Positions 40,614-49,971 of a stretch of 64,000 nucleotides of DNA are shown piece by piece. The notes below the pieces were generated by a model, which saw nothing but the letters and a program-made list of their open reading frames with translations, ran no database searches and was not told where the DNA came from. Position 1 is the first letter of the stretch, and each line of letters opens with the position of its first letter. A program made the translations under genes and the position numbers. Origin of the DNA: Acidobacteriota bacterium (GTDB lineage: Bacteria; Acidobacteriota; Blastocatellia; Pyrinomonadales; Pyrinomonadaceae); the NCBI GenBank assembly GCA_018269005.1, contig JAFDVK010000012.1, positions 496,001 to 560,000 of the forward strand, read 5' to 3'.

Positions 40614-42524
40614 TTAGAACTGCGGTTGCTTCAAGATCTCAACGACCGCGTTGAAGCGAGCGGTGTCGGCAGCATTCTTTGAAGCTGCGGCAGCCTTCTC
40701 AACGATCGCGATAGACTTCGCAAGACCCTTGGCTTTCTTTGATTTTTCAGCCTTGTCGAGAGCTTTCCTCACAGAAGCAGCGTCTTTCGCTGAGATCGAA
40801 CTATCGCGTTCTAGCTGGTCGAGATACGCTTTTGCGACGACCGGCTTATTCGCCCAGACGATCCGCTGCTGGCTCTGCACGTTCCATTCAGGAAGGTGGA
40901 CAGACTTCGCCGCGTCGATCTCATTCTGCGTAAGGAACTTCGTTGGCGTCAGCTCAAAGACGTCCAGGCCGCGTGCGATCTCCGATCCGTAGATCCTGCC
41001 GTTGTACCAATACGTGGACCAATAGCCGCCAAGAACCAAAGTTTTCGGATCGACCGGACCGCGGTCAAAATACGCGATCTCGAAAGGCTTCGACGCATCG
41101 GTGAAGTCCATGATCGAGACACCGCCCTGATACCACGCCTGCACCTTGATGTCGCGTCCCGGAACCGGAACGAGCGAACCGTTGTGGGCCACGCAGTTCT
41201 CCTGCTCGGTCTGCGCGGCAGGCATCTTGTAGTAGCTCTCGAACTTCAGCTTGTCATCGACGATATTGAATACCGCGTCAGCACCCCAAACATTCGGGTC
41301 CGTCGCACGGCAGCGTGCTCCCATTCCGCCGCCCCATTCGTCGGTGAAGACGACCTTCTTACCGTCATTCGAGAACGCGGCCGAGTGCCAATAGGCGTAG
41401 TTCGGGTCGTTGACGGCGTCGATGCGTTTCGGGTTCGCAGGGTCGCGAATATCGAGGAGAAGGCCATTCCCCGAACAAGCACCTGCCGCGAGACCGATCT
41501 CAGGATAGACGGTGATGTCGTGGCACTGGTCGCTGAATTCGGCCTTGCCCTTGTTCGCGTGCGAACCGCCGTCGCTGAGGCCGTTGTATGCACCTGTTCG
41601 CGGATCGATAAAAACACGCGGGCTCGCAACGATCTTTGCATCCTGCGGAGCAGCGACAGGAACCTTGATCACATCAATTCGAAACAATGCCGTATTCGGA
41701 TCTTTTGCAGGATCACCGCCCGAACATCCTGCCATCTCTTCGTCCTGACGAACGAATGACGTTCCGGAAACATACACATAAATGTTGGCCGGATCTTTCG
41801 GATCCGGAACGAGCGTGTGCGTGTGCGAACCGCGGCAGGTTTGGATCGCTGCAACTTGTTTCGGTGCTTTGATGTCCGAGATGTCAAAAATTCGCACGCC
41901 GCGAAAACGCTCTTTATTTGCCGCGGGTAAGCCCGGAGTTGTCGGCGGCGGGAAGCCTTGTTCGCCGCAATCAAGACGGCCGTTCGGCATCTCGACCGAC
42001 ATAAAGAGCAGATTCTTAAATACAGAAACATCGCCCTGACCGCCGGGACACGGCATTGACGTCACGAGCTCCGCCTTGGCCGGATCGGCAATGTTATAAA
42101 TGTTCACGCCGTAGAAATTTCCGAGGAAGAGATAGTTGCCCTGAAACGCAATGTCGGAATTCGCAAATGCGAGCGGAGCGAACGACATCTTTAGTTCCGC
42201 AGGGATCTTAGCGGTCGGCGGAATGCCGAGCGAGGTCAATGCCTTTGCGACCATCGGACTGTCGGGATCTGTCCCTACGTCAAACGCCGTGGGTTTCTTG
42301 AGCAAGAGCAGATGCTTCATTCCGAATGCAGCTTCGCCGGCATCAAAGACGCCGGGTTTCAAGTGAGCACGCGGGTCGTTAGCATTCGAGCCTGTCATTC
42401 CGGGCGGGAGAGCCGGAGCTGCCTGCGGCGGCCCTTGGGCGAACGCAGCCGCCGCAAAGCCGATCGACACGAACGCCATAACGGCGATCAATAGAAGTAA
42501 ATTCGATAAGTTTCGGGTCTTCAT
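40614..42524 (-). CDS. Exported LVIVD-repeat protein
   Basis: A 636-residue exported protein: signal peptide (LLLLIAVMAFVSIGFAAAAF, cleavage near AQG) from ATG 42524, where GGGAGAG lies upstream. The body is a set of beta-propeller-like LVIVD repeats (YLFLGNFYGVNIYNIADPAK, FRGVRIFDISDIKAPKQVAA, NGLLLDIRDPANPKRIDAVN, GVSIMDFTDASKPFEIAYFD). The C-terminal 110 residues are helical and Ala/Lys-rich (DKAEKSKKAKGLAKSIAIVE). Function unknown; extracellular or periplasmic. It lies 5 bp after the DUF305 gene and is probably cotranscribed. Confidence 0.88.
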   Translation of the reverse strand: MKTRNLSNLLLLIAVMAFVSIGFAAAAFAQGPPQAAPALPPGMTGSNANDPRAHLKPGVFDAGEAAFGMKHLLLLKKPTAFDVGTDPDSPMVAKALTSLGIPPTAKIPAELKMSFAPLAFANSDIAFQGNYLFLGNFYGVNIYNIADPAKAELVTSMPCPGGQGDVSVFKNLLFMSVEMPNGRLDCGEQGFPPPTTPGLPAANKERFRGVRIFDISDIKAPKQVAAIQTCRGSHTHTLVPDPKDPANIYVYVSGTSFVRQDEEMAGCSGGDPAKDPNTALFRIDVIKVPVAAPQDAKIVASPRVFIDPRTGAYNGLSDGGSHANKGKAEFSDQCHDITVYPEIGLAAGACSGNGLLLDIRDPANPKRIDAVNDPNYAYWHSAAFSNDGKKVVFTDEWGGGMGARCRATDPNVWGADAVFNIVDDKLKFESYYKMPAAQTEQENCVAHNGSLVPVPGRDIKVQAWYQGGVSIMDFTDASKPFEIAYFDRGPVDPKTLVLGGYWSTYWYNGRIYGSEIARGLDVFELTPTKFLTQNEIDAAKSVHLPEWNVQSQQRIVWANKPVVAKAYLDQLERDSSISAKDAASVRKALDKAEKSKKAKGLAKSIAIVEKAAAASKNAADTARFNAVVEILKQPQF

Positions 42525-42528
42525 TTTT

Positions 42529-43236
42529 TTACTGTTTCTCTCCCAACATTTTCTCCATAATTCGGATCTCGGCTCGTTGGCCGCTGTCAACGTCTGTCGC
42601 AAAGTTAAAAAGTTCGGCGTCCTGACCGCTTCCCGGAGTGTCAAAGAGCTCTTTGACCATCGTAAGAGCTCCGCCGTGGTGCTGTATCATTCCCGTTAAG
42701 AAAAGCCGGTCGAACTCGGCGCCGCTTGACGCCTTAAGGGCCGCCATCTGCTCCGCCGTGAGCATTCCCGGCATCATCATGCTATGGCCCATCTTATGCC
42801 CGCTGTGGTCCATACCTTCCATGCCGCTCATCCCGGACATATCCATTCCCGCCATCTTCATCTCGGCCGGTTGTCCGCGTGCGGCAAGCCAGCGTTTCAT
42901 AAAGTTCATCTCGTCGGACTGCGATTGGCTGATGCGTGCTCCCAAGCGGCGAAGGTCTGCATTGGTCGTTCGTCCTTCCATCAAGGCCACCATCTCGACC
43001 GCTTGAGCATGGTGATGGATCATGCCCTGCATGAATTCAACGTCTTTTTTAGAAATAGGCGGCGGAAGCGGCCGCGTATCCGCGGGCAAGATCGTGCTCG
43101 GCTGTCCAGGAGCACCCGGACGGACCACAACCGGGCCCTTGTCTTGCGAAAAGACGGGCACCGCAAAGACCGCAAGACCCAATAGAACGAGCGGCAAAGA
43201 CACCTTTGCCCTTGAAAGTTTGAACGTGAATGCCAT
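42529..43236 (-). CDS. DUF305 protein with Met/His-rich insert
   Basis: A 235-residue exported protein with signal peptide (VSLPLVLLGLAVFAVPVFSQ, from ATG 43236). Two DUF305/ferritin-like halves follow: FMQGMIHHHAQAVEMVALME and LTGMIQHHGGALTMVKELFD, each with the conserved M-I-x-H-H motif; between them a Met/His-rich segment (MKMAGMDMSGMSGMEGMDHS) looks like a copper- or silver-binding loop. DUF305 proteins are often linked to copper-handling operons. The LVIVD gene follows 5 bp downstream. Confidence 0.88.
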   Translation of the reverse strand: MAFTFKLSRAKVSLPLVLLGLAVFAVPVFSQDKGPVVVRPGAPGQPSTILPADTRPLPPPISKKDVEFMQGMIHHHAQAVEMVALMEGRTTNADLRRLGARISQSQSDEMNFMKRWLAARGQPAEMKMAGMDMSGMSGMEGMDHSGHKMGHSMMMPGMLTAEQMAALKASSGAEFDRLFLTGMIQHHGGALTMVKELFDTPGSGQDAELFNFATDVDSGQRAEIRIMEKMLGEKQ

Positions 43237-43571
43237 AAGTCTATTTTGCGACTTTAGCACAGATACGCACGAATTGATGAGAAAGTTCCCAGGGTGCGAA
43301 TTTACCGCAGATAAACGCAAATGAACGCAGATCAAGCAAAGTGGCCATGAAGATAGATCTCATCAATATCGGAATGCTCGGGTGGTTACGCAAAAGAATG
43401 TTCGTTCGACTGCATATTTGCGTTAACCTGCGTCCATCTGCGGTTAGGTCACCGCAAATCAACGCAGATCGAAGAATAGGCATGACCTTTGAGAGAGCGA
43501 GGTGGAACGAGAGAGGTTGTGAAATTCAAAATTCCTCCCATATTTACGTCTATCTGCGGTCGAATTCAACC
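43237..43571. repeat. Gene-free stretch with inverted CCGCAGAT repeats
   Basis: No gene is seen. Four related segments occur: ACCGCAGATAAACGCAAATG (about 43303-43322), TTTGCGTTAACCTGCGTCCA (43417-43436) running into its inverse, TCACCGCAAATCAACGCAGA (43449-43468), and TTTACGTCTATCTGCGGT (43543-43560). They form direct and inverted copies that can pair into large hairpins, as in the other dispersed repeat families of the window. Confidence 0.6.
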
Positions 43572-45839
43572 TCAATACTTCATCAATTCCTGCACGGCCT
43601 TTTCGACATCCTCGGACTGCGGCAGGATGAAGTCTTCCAACTGCGGAGCGTACCCGACGAAGGTGTCGGTCGCGGCGACTCTGCGGACAGGAGCATCGAG
43701 ATATTCGAAAAGCTCGTCCGAGATACGGGCCGCGATCTCTGCACCGTAGCCGAAGGACATCGAGTCTTCGTGTGCGACGATCACACGAGACGTCTTTTTG
43801 ACGGTAGCGGCGATCGCTTCCCAGTCGTACGGCACGAGAGTGCGCAGGTCGATGATCTCGACCGAGATGCCTTGCTGTTCGAGGCGTTTTGCTGCCTGGT
43901 TCGAGCGCTCGACGAGAGCGCCGAACGTGATGATCGAGATATCCGATCCTTCGCGAACGGTTCTCGCCTTGCCGAACGGGATCAGGAACTCGTTCGACGG
44001 ATATTGCGATTTGTTATAGACCTGCCGATAGAGGTGCTTGTGTTCGAGGAACATCACGGGGTCGTCGCAGCGGATCGCCGTGCGAAGAAGTCCGTTGGCG
44101 TCGAGCGCGTTCGACGGATAGGCGATCATCAGGCCGGGCGTGTGCGAAAAGAGCGTCGTGCCGGATTGCGAGTGATAGACAGCTCCGCCTTTTAGATAGC
44201 CGCCGACAGGAACACGCATCACGAGCGGGCATTTCGTGTCGCCGTCCGAACGCCAGCGCGTAACAGCGACCTCGTTCCTGATCTGGTGAAACGCCGGGAA
44301 GATGTAGTCGAAGAATTGGATCTCGACCACGGGCTTTAGTCCGCGGATCGCCATGCCGACGGCACGTCCGATGATGTTGGCTTCGGCGAGCGGCGAATTA
44401 AAGACGCGTGCCGAGCCGAACTTTCGCTGCAGGTTGGCGGTTACTTTGAACACGCCGCCCTTGCCTTTTACGACATCTAGATACTCTTCACGCGAAGCGT
44501 CCGCGACGTCTTCGCCGAAAACGACGATGCGCTCGTCACGCTCCATTTCCTCGTGCATGCAGCGGTTGATCAGATCGACCATCGTGCCGGCATTGCCTGA
44601 AAGCTCGGCTCCCGACTCCGTATCAAAAAGCTGCCGGTCGGTCGGATCGACATCCGGCGAATACACATTTCGGAGAGCGGTTTCGGGTGCTGGCTGCGGC
44701 GTTTCGACGGCTATGTCGGCCGCCGCGTTGACCTCCGCATCGACGCTCTTCCGCAGCTCTTCGAGAGCTTCGCTCGAAGCGATGCCCTCAGACATCAGGA
44801 ACTCAGCGAAAGTCGTGATCGGGTCGATCGCGGCCTCGGCCTGACGCTCTTCTTCTGGGCGATAGAGCTTTTCGTCGTCCGAGAGCGAGTGCGAATACGG
44901 GCGGATGACCTTCCCGCGAATGAACGCAGGTCCTTTACGCTCGCGGCAATATTCGACCGCTCGCTTGAACGCCGCGTAAGACGCGATCGGGTCCGTGCCG
45001 TCAACATTCTGAATATAAAGATCGGGGAACCCGGCGACGAGCTTCGAAACGTCGCCGCCTGCGGTCCCGACCTCGACCGGAGTCGAGATCGCGTAACCAT
45101 TGTCCTCAACGACGAAGATCACAGGCAGTTTGAGGTTTGACGCCGTGTTGAGCGCTTCCCACCATTCGCCCTCGCTCGTCGTGCCGTCGCCGACCGACAT
45201 ATAGACGACCTCGTCGCCTTTGTAACCGACGATCTTGTCCTGAAGATCCTTGACGAGCGAAGCGCGATAGCTCGCCTCGGCGGCACCGACAGAATGAAGA
45301 GCCTGCGAGCCTGTGCAAGACGACTGCGAGGGAACATTCAGCTCCTTTTTTCCCCAGTGCGAAGGCATCTGACGACCGTGCGAATTTGGATCGGCCTCGG
45401 CACCGACCGCGGAATAAAGCATTTCCTGCGCCGTCATCCCAAGACCGAGCATCAACGCGCGGTCGCGATAATACGGGAAAAACCAGTCGTACGCGGGCTT
45501 CATCGCAAGGGCCGCACCGACGAGCATCGCTTCGTGCCCGGCACCCGAAATTTGAAAGAAGATCTTGTTCTGGCCCTTTAGCTGGATCTCTTTGTCGTCG
45601 ATGCGACGCGAGAGATACATCGTCCGATAAAGCCCGACGAGCGTCTCGGGCGAGAGGCCTTCATATTTACCGTCTTTTGCAGTGCCCTTCGCGGTCGCGG
45701 GTCTCGCCTCAGCCTTGCTCGCGGCACCTTTTGCAGTTTCCTGCATCTTCGTGTCCGGGTTGTAACCGTCGCCTTCGGTCGTATTCGCGGGCTCTGCCAC
45801 AATCGTGTTCTTATCGATCTTTTCGGATGCTGTTGCCAT
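43572..45839 (-). CDS. 2-oxo acid dehydrogenase E1 alpha-beta fusion
   Basis: A 755-residue fusion of the thiamine-diphosphate E1 alpha and beta subunits. After an unusual 55-residue Ala/Lys/Thr-rich low-complexity head, residues 60-400 are E1 alpha with the TPP motif [20 protein letters not shown]...DNG (GDG 217-219, Asn247), and 430-755 are E1 beta ([38 protein letters not shown]). Relatives decarboxylate branched-chain 2-oxo acids, pyruvate or related acids and hand the acyl group to an E2. No E2 or E3 gene is in the window, so the substrate cannot be decided. Confidence 0.93.
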   Translation of the reverse strand: MATASEKIDKNTIVAEPANTTEGDGYNPDTKMQETAKGAASKAEARPATAKGTAKDGKYEGLSPETLVGLYRTMYLSRRIDDKEIQLKGQNKIFFQISGAGHEAMLVGAALAMKPAYDWFFPYYRDRALMLGLGMTAQEMLYSAVGAEADPNSHGRQMPSHWGKKELNVPSQSSCTGSQALHSVGAAEASYRASLVKDLQDKIVGYKGDEVVYMSVGDGTTSEGEWWEALNTASNLKLPVIFVVEDNGYAISTPVEVGTAGGDVSKLVAGFPDLYIQNVDGTDPIASYAAFKRAVEYCRERKGPAFIRGKVIRPYSHSLSDDEKLYRPEEERQAEAAIDPITTFAEFLMSEGIASSEALEELRKSVDAEVNAAADIAVETPQPAPETALRNVYSPDVDPTDRQLFDTESGAELSGNAGTMVDLINRCMHEEMERDERIVVFGEDVADASREEYLDVVKGKGGVFKVTANLQRKFGSARVFNSPLAEANIIGRAVGMAIRGLKPVVEIQFFDYIFPAFHQIRNEVAVTRWRSDGDTKCPLVMRVPVGGYLKGGAVYHSQSGTTLFSHTPGLMIAYPSNALDANGLLRTAIRCDDPVMFLEHKHLYRQVYNKSQYPSNEFLIPFGKARTVREGSDISIITFGALVERSNQAAKRLEQQGISVEIIDLRTLVPYDWEAIAATVKKTSRVIVAHEDSMSFGYGAEIAARISDELFEYLDAPVRRVAATDTFVGYAPQLEDFILPQSEDVEKAVQELMKY

Positions 45840-46022
45840 TAAATCTGGTCCCTTAATAACAGAAATTTATAGTGTGAGTAACCTTTAACAATACCAAATC
45901 TGCCAAAAACGGGCAATTTGAGCCCCGAGGCCGGTCACAGACCTACTAGGCGAGGGGAAATTGAGATTGCAAGTGCGTTTTCGGATATACGGCACGCTTG
46001 CGGTAAGGCTAAACTCTGGAAT

Positions 46023-47126
46023 ATGAAGATGGCTGTGAGTAAAAGATCGAGTGCCGATGCTGACTGGAGATGGCTTGCGGTCAAGAATAGGGCAAATGCC
46101 TTTGACGGCGTGTTCTTTTTCGCGGTCCGGACCACCGGCATCTTTTGCAGGCCTTCGTGCGCGTCTCGGTCGCCAAAACGCGAAAACGTGTCGTTCTTCT
46201 CGACACGGACCGATGCTGAGAGGGCGGGATTTCGCCCGTGCAAGCGGTGTCGGCCGGATAGGGAGTATTTTCCCGGTCTTGCCGCCGATCTAGCTGCAAA
46301 AGCGTTCGACGCTATCCGCCGGGCCGCGGGAGACGGCACGACCGTCGAGGAGATCTGTCGTGAGCTCGGCGTAACTCCCGGCCATTTGCGCAGAACATTC
46401 CAAACGCTGCTCGGCGTTTCGCCAAAAGAGGTTATCGATATGACAAGAATAGAGAATTTCAAAGAGAACGTAAGGGAGACGGATGTAACTACATCGCTCT
46501 ACGACAGTGGTTTCGGATCGAGCCGCGCACTTTATGAAAAGGCCGGGGAGCGCCTCGGAATGACACCCGCAACGTACAAGAAAGGCGGTAAGGGCGAAAC
46601 GATCGGTTACACCATCGTCGAATCGCCGTTAGGTAAATTACTGGTTGCCGCGACCGAACGGGGCATCTGCTCCGTAATGTTCGGCGAAACCGAAGAAGAG
46701 CTTCGTAACGAACTCGCCGGTGAATTTTTCGCCGCGAAGATAGAGAACACCCGCGAAAACCTCAAAAGTGCCGTGACCGCGATCTTGCGAAGCCTCGATG
46801 GCGAGACCACGATCTTGACACTCCCGCTCGACCTGCGGGCGACCGCTTTTCAGATGCGCGTTTGGTCGGAGCTCCGCAAAATTCCGTACGGCGAGACGCG
46901 TTCTTACGCCGAGGTGGCCGATAATATCGGGAATCCAAAGGCGGTCCGGGCCGTTGCTCGTGCCTGCGCAACCAACCCGGTCGCACTTGTAACACCGTGC
47001 CATCGTGTCATCGCCTCCGACGGCAAACTCGCCGGCTACCGCTGGGGCATCGAGCGAAAGAAAAAGCTCCTCGACAGCGAGCGAAAGTCGATCAAGGCAA
47101 TAGAGACGGAGCCTTCCGCAGATTAA
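46023..47126 (+). CDS. ada: Bifunctional Ada: regulator and O6-methylguanine-DNA methyltransferase
   Basis: A 367-residue full-length Ada. The N-terminal domain binds zinc and accepts methyl from phosphotriesters through Cys42, Cys46, Cys73 and Cys76 (GIFCRPSCASRS, RPCKRCRPD); an AraC-type DNA-binding domain follows (TTVEEICRELGVTPGHLRRT). The C-terminal half is an MGMT with RATAFQMRVWSELRKIPYGE and the active-site Cys326 in LVTPCHRVI. ATG 46023 was chosen over 45918 because the extra residues are non-homologous, though this upstream start cannot be excluded. Ada activates its own promoter after methylation. A terminator at 47160 ends the transcript. Confidence 0.93.
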   Translation: MKMAVSKRSSADADWRWLAVKNRANAFDGVFFFAVRTTGIFCRPSCASRSPKRENVSFFSTRTDAERAGFRPCKRCRPDREYFPGLAADLAAKAFDAIRRAAGDGTTVEEICRELGVTPGHLRRTFQTLLGVSPKEVIDMTRIENFKENVRETDVTTSLYDSGFGSSRALYEKAGERLGMTPATYKKGGKGETIGYTIVESPLGKLLVAATERGICSVMFGETEEELRNELAGEFFAAKIENTRENLKSAVTAILRSLDGETTILTLPLDLRATAFQMRVWSELRKIPYGETRSYAEVADNIGNPKAVRAVARACATNPVALVTPCHRVIASDGKLAGYRWGIERKKKLLDSERKSIKAIETEPSAD

Positions 47127-47159
47127 TTACTAATTAATAATTGATTATTAGCTTCGGAG

Positions 47160-47185
47160 AAAAGGCGGCCGCGTGACCGCCTTTT
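47160..47185. terminator. Bidirectional terminator after ada
   Basis: AAAAGGCGG (47160-47168) and CCGCCTTTT (47177-47185) form a 9-bp stem with an 8-base loop; the A/T run makes it work in both directions. It separates ada from the peptidase remnant on the other strand. Confidence 0.85.
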
Positions 47186-47205
47186 GCTTACAGTTTAATA
47201 TCCAC

Positions 47206-47301
47206 CTACTGCGCTTTTAGGACCCAGCCGTTGGGGTCGATCACGGGAGCGGAGCCTGTGAGGTACGGGTTCAGTTCACGCCACGACGAAAAAGGCCTTG
47301 T
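47206..47301 (-). pseudogene. 3'-end remnant of an M1-family peptidase gene
   Basis: Reading the minus strand from 47301 to the stop at 47206 gives about 31 codons ending in SAPVIDPNGWVLKAQ, almost the same as the C-terminus of the intact M1 peptidase encoded at 47917 (APPVIDPNGWVLKQQ). The nucleotide sequence is diverged, so it is the tail of a second, paralogous M1 gene rather than a recent duplicate. An in-frame stop lies just upstream (about 47302). The HNH nuclease gene begins 29 bp further on and stands where the rest of the paralogue would be expected. Confidence 0.65.
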
Positions 47302-47329
47302 TCATTACGAGGGTCTTCAGCCCGTTCGA

Positions 47330-47902
47330 TTAAATCGCGGCCAACGCTCGGAATGCGGCTCTATGCCATCGCTTCAAGTATGGATCATTAAGGTATGTGG
47401 GCTCCTGCTCAATGTATTGCATAAACCAACCAGTCAAGCCATCCCACTCGCGGACGTTTCCTGGCGGCTGCAAGTTCCACCCCAATTCCTCCAGCAACCA
47501 GTTGGATTTAGCACTGTTTCGAATCATAGACGTCGTAACCCAATTTGTTTGGTCATCTGCCCCGCCGCGTGCAACTGGGACAACATGGTCGATCGTTGGG
47601 AACAATTCCCAATAGACCATATGACTCTCGCTCATTTTCCAGTTCGGGTGTGCGGGAAACTCGGCTGGCATCAAGTGTGATATCAGACGCAACGAGGCTG
47701 GAAAAACAAGCTTACTCCCCGAATATCGGTCGAGAAAACCGTCCCTCAGAAATATCGTGGTTGATTCGTACTCGTTGTACTTTCTGCCCGCAAAGGCGAG
47801 ATTCTCATGGGCGTACTCTTGAGTTGCGATAACCGAGGCACGACTCGGATCGCCGAACAGAAGCGCTTCACAAACTCTTTTAAGAATCTCGCCTTTCTCC
47901 AC
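47330..47902 (-). CDS. HNH endonuclease-family protein
   Basis: A 190-residue protein with an HNH core in the second half: TIDHVVPVARGGADDQTNWV (His, followed by the Asn), then TTSMIRNSAKSNWLLEELGW with the third Asn. HNH enzymes nick or cut DNA and occur in homing nucleases, restriction and phage systems. There is no adjacent methyltransferase or integrase. The gene lies between the remnant at 47206 and the intact M1 gene, 15 bp from the latter, and its codon use is more AT-rich than its neighbours, which suggests horizontal arrival. It is not obviously part of an operon. Confidence 0.75.
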   Translation of the reverse strand: MEKGEILKRVCEALLFGDPSRASVIATQEYAHENLAFAGRKYNEYESTTIFLRDGFLDRYSGSKLVFPASLRLISHLMPAEFPAHPNWKMSESHMVYWELFPTIDHVVPVARGGADDQTNWVTTSMIRNSAKSNWLLEELGWNLQPPGNVREWDGLTGWFMQYIEQEPTYLNDPYLKRWHRAAFRALAAI

Positions 47903-47916
47903 AAGGTCTCTAACCC

Positions 47917-49584
47917 CTATTGTTGCTTCAAAACCCAGCCGTTGGGATCAATGACAGGCGGTGCGCCCGAGTAAGTGACGCTTCCTTTGCCGTCCGGCAT
48001 ATTGACGCGTTGCGTTTTGCCGTTGACGACGACATCGATCGGCATCGGGAACGGCATATTGTTCGGCGTTTCCCAAGAGAGCAGCATCTTGCAGTTAGTC
48101 GTGCAGTCGGCCGGAATGTGACTGACGAGTTTCGGCAGTTTTGGCTGGCGAACGTACATCTCGAATATCCAGTCGAGTTTCATACCGGAATCTTTCTCGG
48201 CGGTGGTCAGGAAATCATCTGTCGTAACGAGACGTTCCTGGCGGCCGTCGGTGTAAGATTCGTGAGCTTTGTCCGGATACGCCATGTGGCGAAGCGCGTT
48301 GAAAAACGCCTTGTCGCCGATCAGATAACGCAGCGTGTGCAGGAAATATGCCCCCTTGCCGTAAATGTCGCCGTCGGATTTCGTATAATCCGGCTCGGCC
48401 ATATAAACCTGATAGGCGATCTTCGGTTCGCGAGGGGCGATTGGCTGCTTGTTCCGGAATCTGGTCGCGGTCGCTGCGACCTTCTTCATATACGCGTCTT
48501 TCCCGTGCAGGTATTCCTGATAAAGAGCGTCCATATAGGATTGGAAACCTTCGTGGATCCAAAAATCACGCCAGTCGCTCGCCGTTACGAGGTTCGCCCA
48601 ATATTCGTGGCCGAATTCGTGCAGCAGGAGGAAATCCGTGCCATCCGCATCGTATTTGAAATGGTTGCCGTAGGCGATATTCGTCGAATGCTCCATCCCG
48701 AGATGCGGCGTCTCGGTGATGCCGACCTTCTGCGAGCGGAAAGGATACGGCCCCAAATAGTGCTCATAATATTTGAGATATTTCTTCTGCTCGGCGATGA
48801 GGCCCGCGGCCTTGTCGGCGTCCTCAGGCAGAACGTAGAAGAATATCGGTATAACCGTTCCCGCGATCGAGCGATACGAATCTTTGACGACCTTGTATGG
48901 AGCGGCATTAAACACGATCGAATAATTACCGATCGGGTTGGTCATTCGCCAGTTGTATGTGGAAGTTTTGTCGCCGTTCTTCTTAATACCGACGAGCCTT
49001 CCCGGAGCCGTCGCATAGAGCGGATCGGGCACGGTGATGTGCATCGAGACGGTCGCGGGCTTGTCCGAAGGATGATCTTTGCACGGGAAGAGCAGATCGG
49101 CACCGTCGTTCTGTAGCGCCACCGATATCCAATCAGCACCGTCCTTTGTCTTTTCCCACATAAAGCCGCCGACCCACGGCGGACGCGGAGCTACTCGCGG
49201 AGTTCCCGAATAGACGATCTTTGTCTTGATCGTTTCGCCGACCTGTTTCGAGTAAGGGAAATATATGCGGATCTGGCCGTCCTTGCGAACATAACGCAAC
49301 GCTTGCCCGTTCTCCGTGACCGACTCGACATTGTATGGCGTGTCGAGATCAAGAACGATCACATCCGAGGGAATGACGGCCCTTGCCGTCATAACGGTAG
49401 TTCCCGATATCGACCTCGTCGCGGGATCGGCCTTCACAGAGATGTCGTAATCCTGAACATCAAAGACCGCCTGCTCGAACATAAGCGGCCCGCCCGTCTT
49501 CGTCGGTTTTGCTCCAAGCTCACGCTGGCCAAAAGATGAAACCGCAAACAATGCGATCGCTGCAAACGCATAAAGTGCCTTCAT
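47917..49584 (-). CDS. Secreted M1-family aminopeptidase
   Basis: A 555-residue exported zinc aminopeptidase. Signal peptide (ALYAFAAIALFAVSSFGQ) from ATG 49584; an N-terminal beta domain (30-220); then the thermolysin-like catalytic domain with the GxMEN-equivalent LGMEHSTNIAYG (Asn replaced by His300 or Ser) and HEFGHEYWAN (322-326) with third ligand Glu345 in FWIHEGFQSYM. The usual M1 C-terminal HEAT-like domain is short here. It probably removes N-terminal residues of peptides in the periplasm or medium. A paralogous end fragment at 47206 and an HNH gene lie immediately downstream. Confidence 0.93.
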   Translation of the reverse strand: MKALYAFAAIALFAVSSFGQRELGAKPTKTGGPLMFEQAVFDVQDYDISVKADPATRSISGTTVMTARAVIPSDVIVLDLDTPYNVESVTENGQALRYVRKDGQIRIYFPYSKQVGETIKTKIVYSGTPRVAPRPPWVGGFMWEKTKDGADWISVALQNDGADLLFPCKDHPSDKPATVSMHITVPDPLYATAPGRLVGIKKNGDKTSTYNWRMTNPIGNYSIVFNAAPYKVVKDSYRSIAGTVIPIFFYVLPEDADKAAGLIAEQKKYLKYYEHYLGPYPFRSQKVGITETPHLGMEHSTNIAYGNHFKYDADGTDFLLLHEFGHEYWANLVTASDWRDFWIHEGFQSYMDALYQEYLHGKDAYMKKVAATATRFRNKQPIAPREPKIAYQVYMAEPDYTKSDGDIYGKGAYFLHTLRYLIGDKAFFNALRHMAYPDKAHESYTDGRQERLVTTDDFLTTAEKDSGMKLDWIFEMYVRQPKLPKLVSHIPADCTTNCKMLLSWETPNNMPFPMPIDVVVNGKTQRVNMPDGKGSVTYSGAPPVIDPNGWVLKQQ

Positions 49585-49653
49585 AACAGGGAACTCCTTG
49601 AATTGTCGAATTGAAAACTTTCTCTTAGCATACGACAAAGTCGGAAGAAAGGT

Positions 49654-49971
49654 TTAGTCGGCAAGGTCGATCTCGATCGCCATCTTGTATTCATTCGCCA
49701 TTGACGGATGGCCGTGAGCCATCGAGACGTCGATGCCCTTGCGGTAAGTCTCGATCGCTTTTTCACGCTCGCCGGAACGAGCATAGGCGGCGGCGAGCAC
49801 GCCATACGCGTTGCCTTCGTCATCCGCCGCGGCAATGTAAGGTTCCAGCATCGCGATCACCTTCGCGTCTTCGCCGAGCTTCTCGTATTCCTTCGCAAGG
49901 CCGAACATCACCATCGTGTTTGACGGGTCGGCCGCAAGCATCTGTTCAAAAACTTCTATCCTGTTCTGCAT
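49654..49971 (-). CDS. Small TPR-repeat protein
   Basis: A 105-residue protein made of three tetratricopeptide-like units: EVFEQMLAADPSNTMVMFGL, AKEYEKLGEDAKVIAMLEPY and YGVLAAAYARSGEREKAIET. It is probably a cytosolic adaptor; no signal peptide. ATG 49971 is clear. It lies 69 bp upstream of the M1 peptidase gene on the same strand. Confidence 0.78.
   Translation of the reverse strand: MQNRIEVFEQMLAADPSNTMVMFGLAKEYEKLGEDAKVIAMLEPYIAAADDEGNAYGVLAAAYARSGEREKAIETYRKGIDVSMAHGHPSMANEYKMAIEIDLAD

Noticed and set aside
43341..44195. 284-codon plus-strand frame over the E1 gene and its flank
   Set aside because: Antisense to a complete dehydrogenase and running into a repeat region; no motif.
47920..49116. 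398-codon plus-strand frame over the M1 peptidase
   Set aside because: Arg/Val/Glu-rich antisense frame with no recognisable motif; the M1 frame has all active-site motifs.
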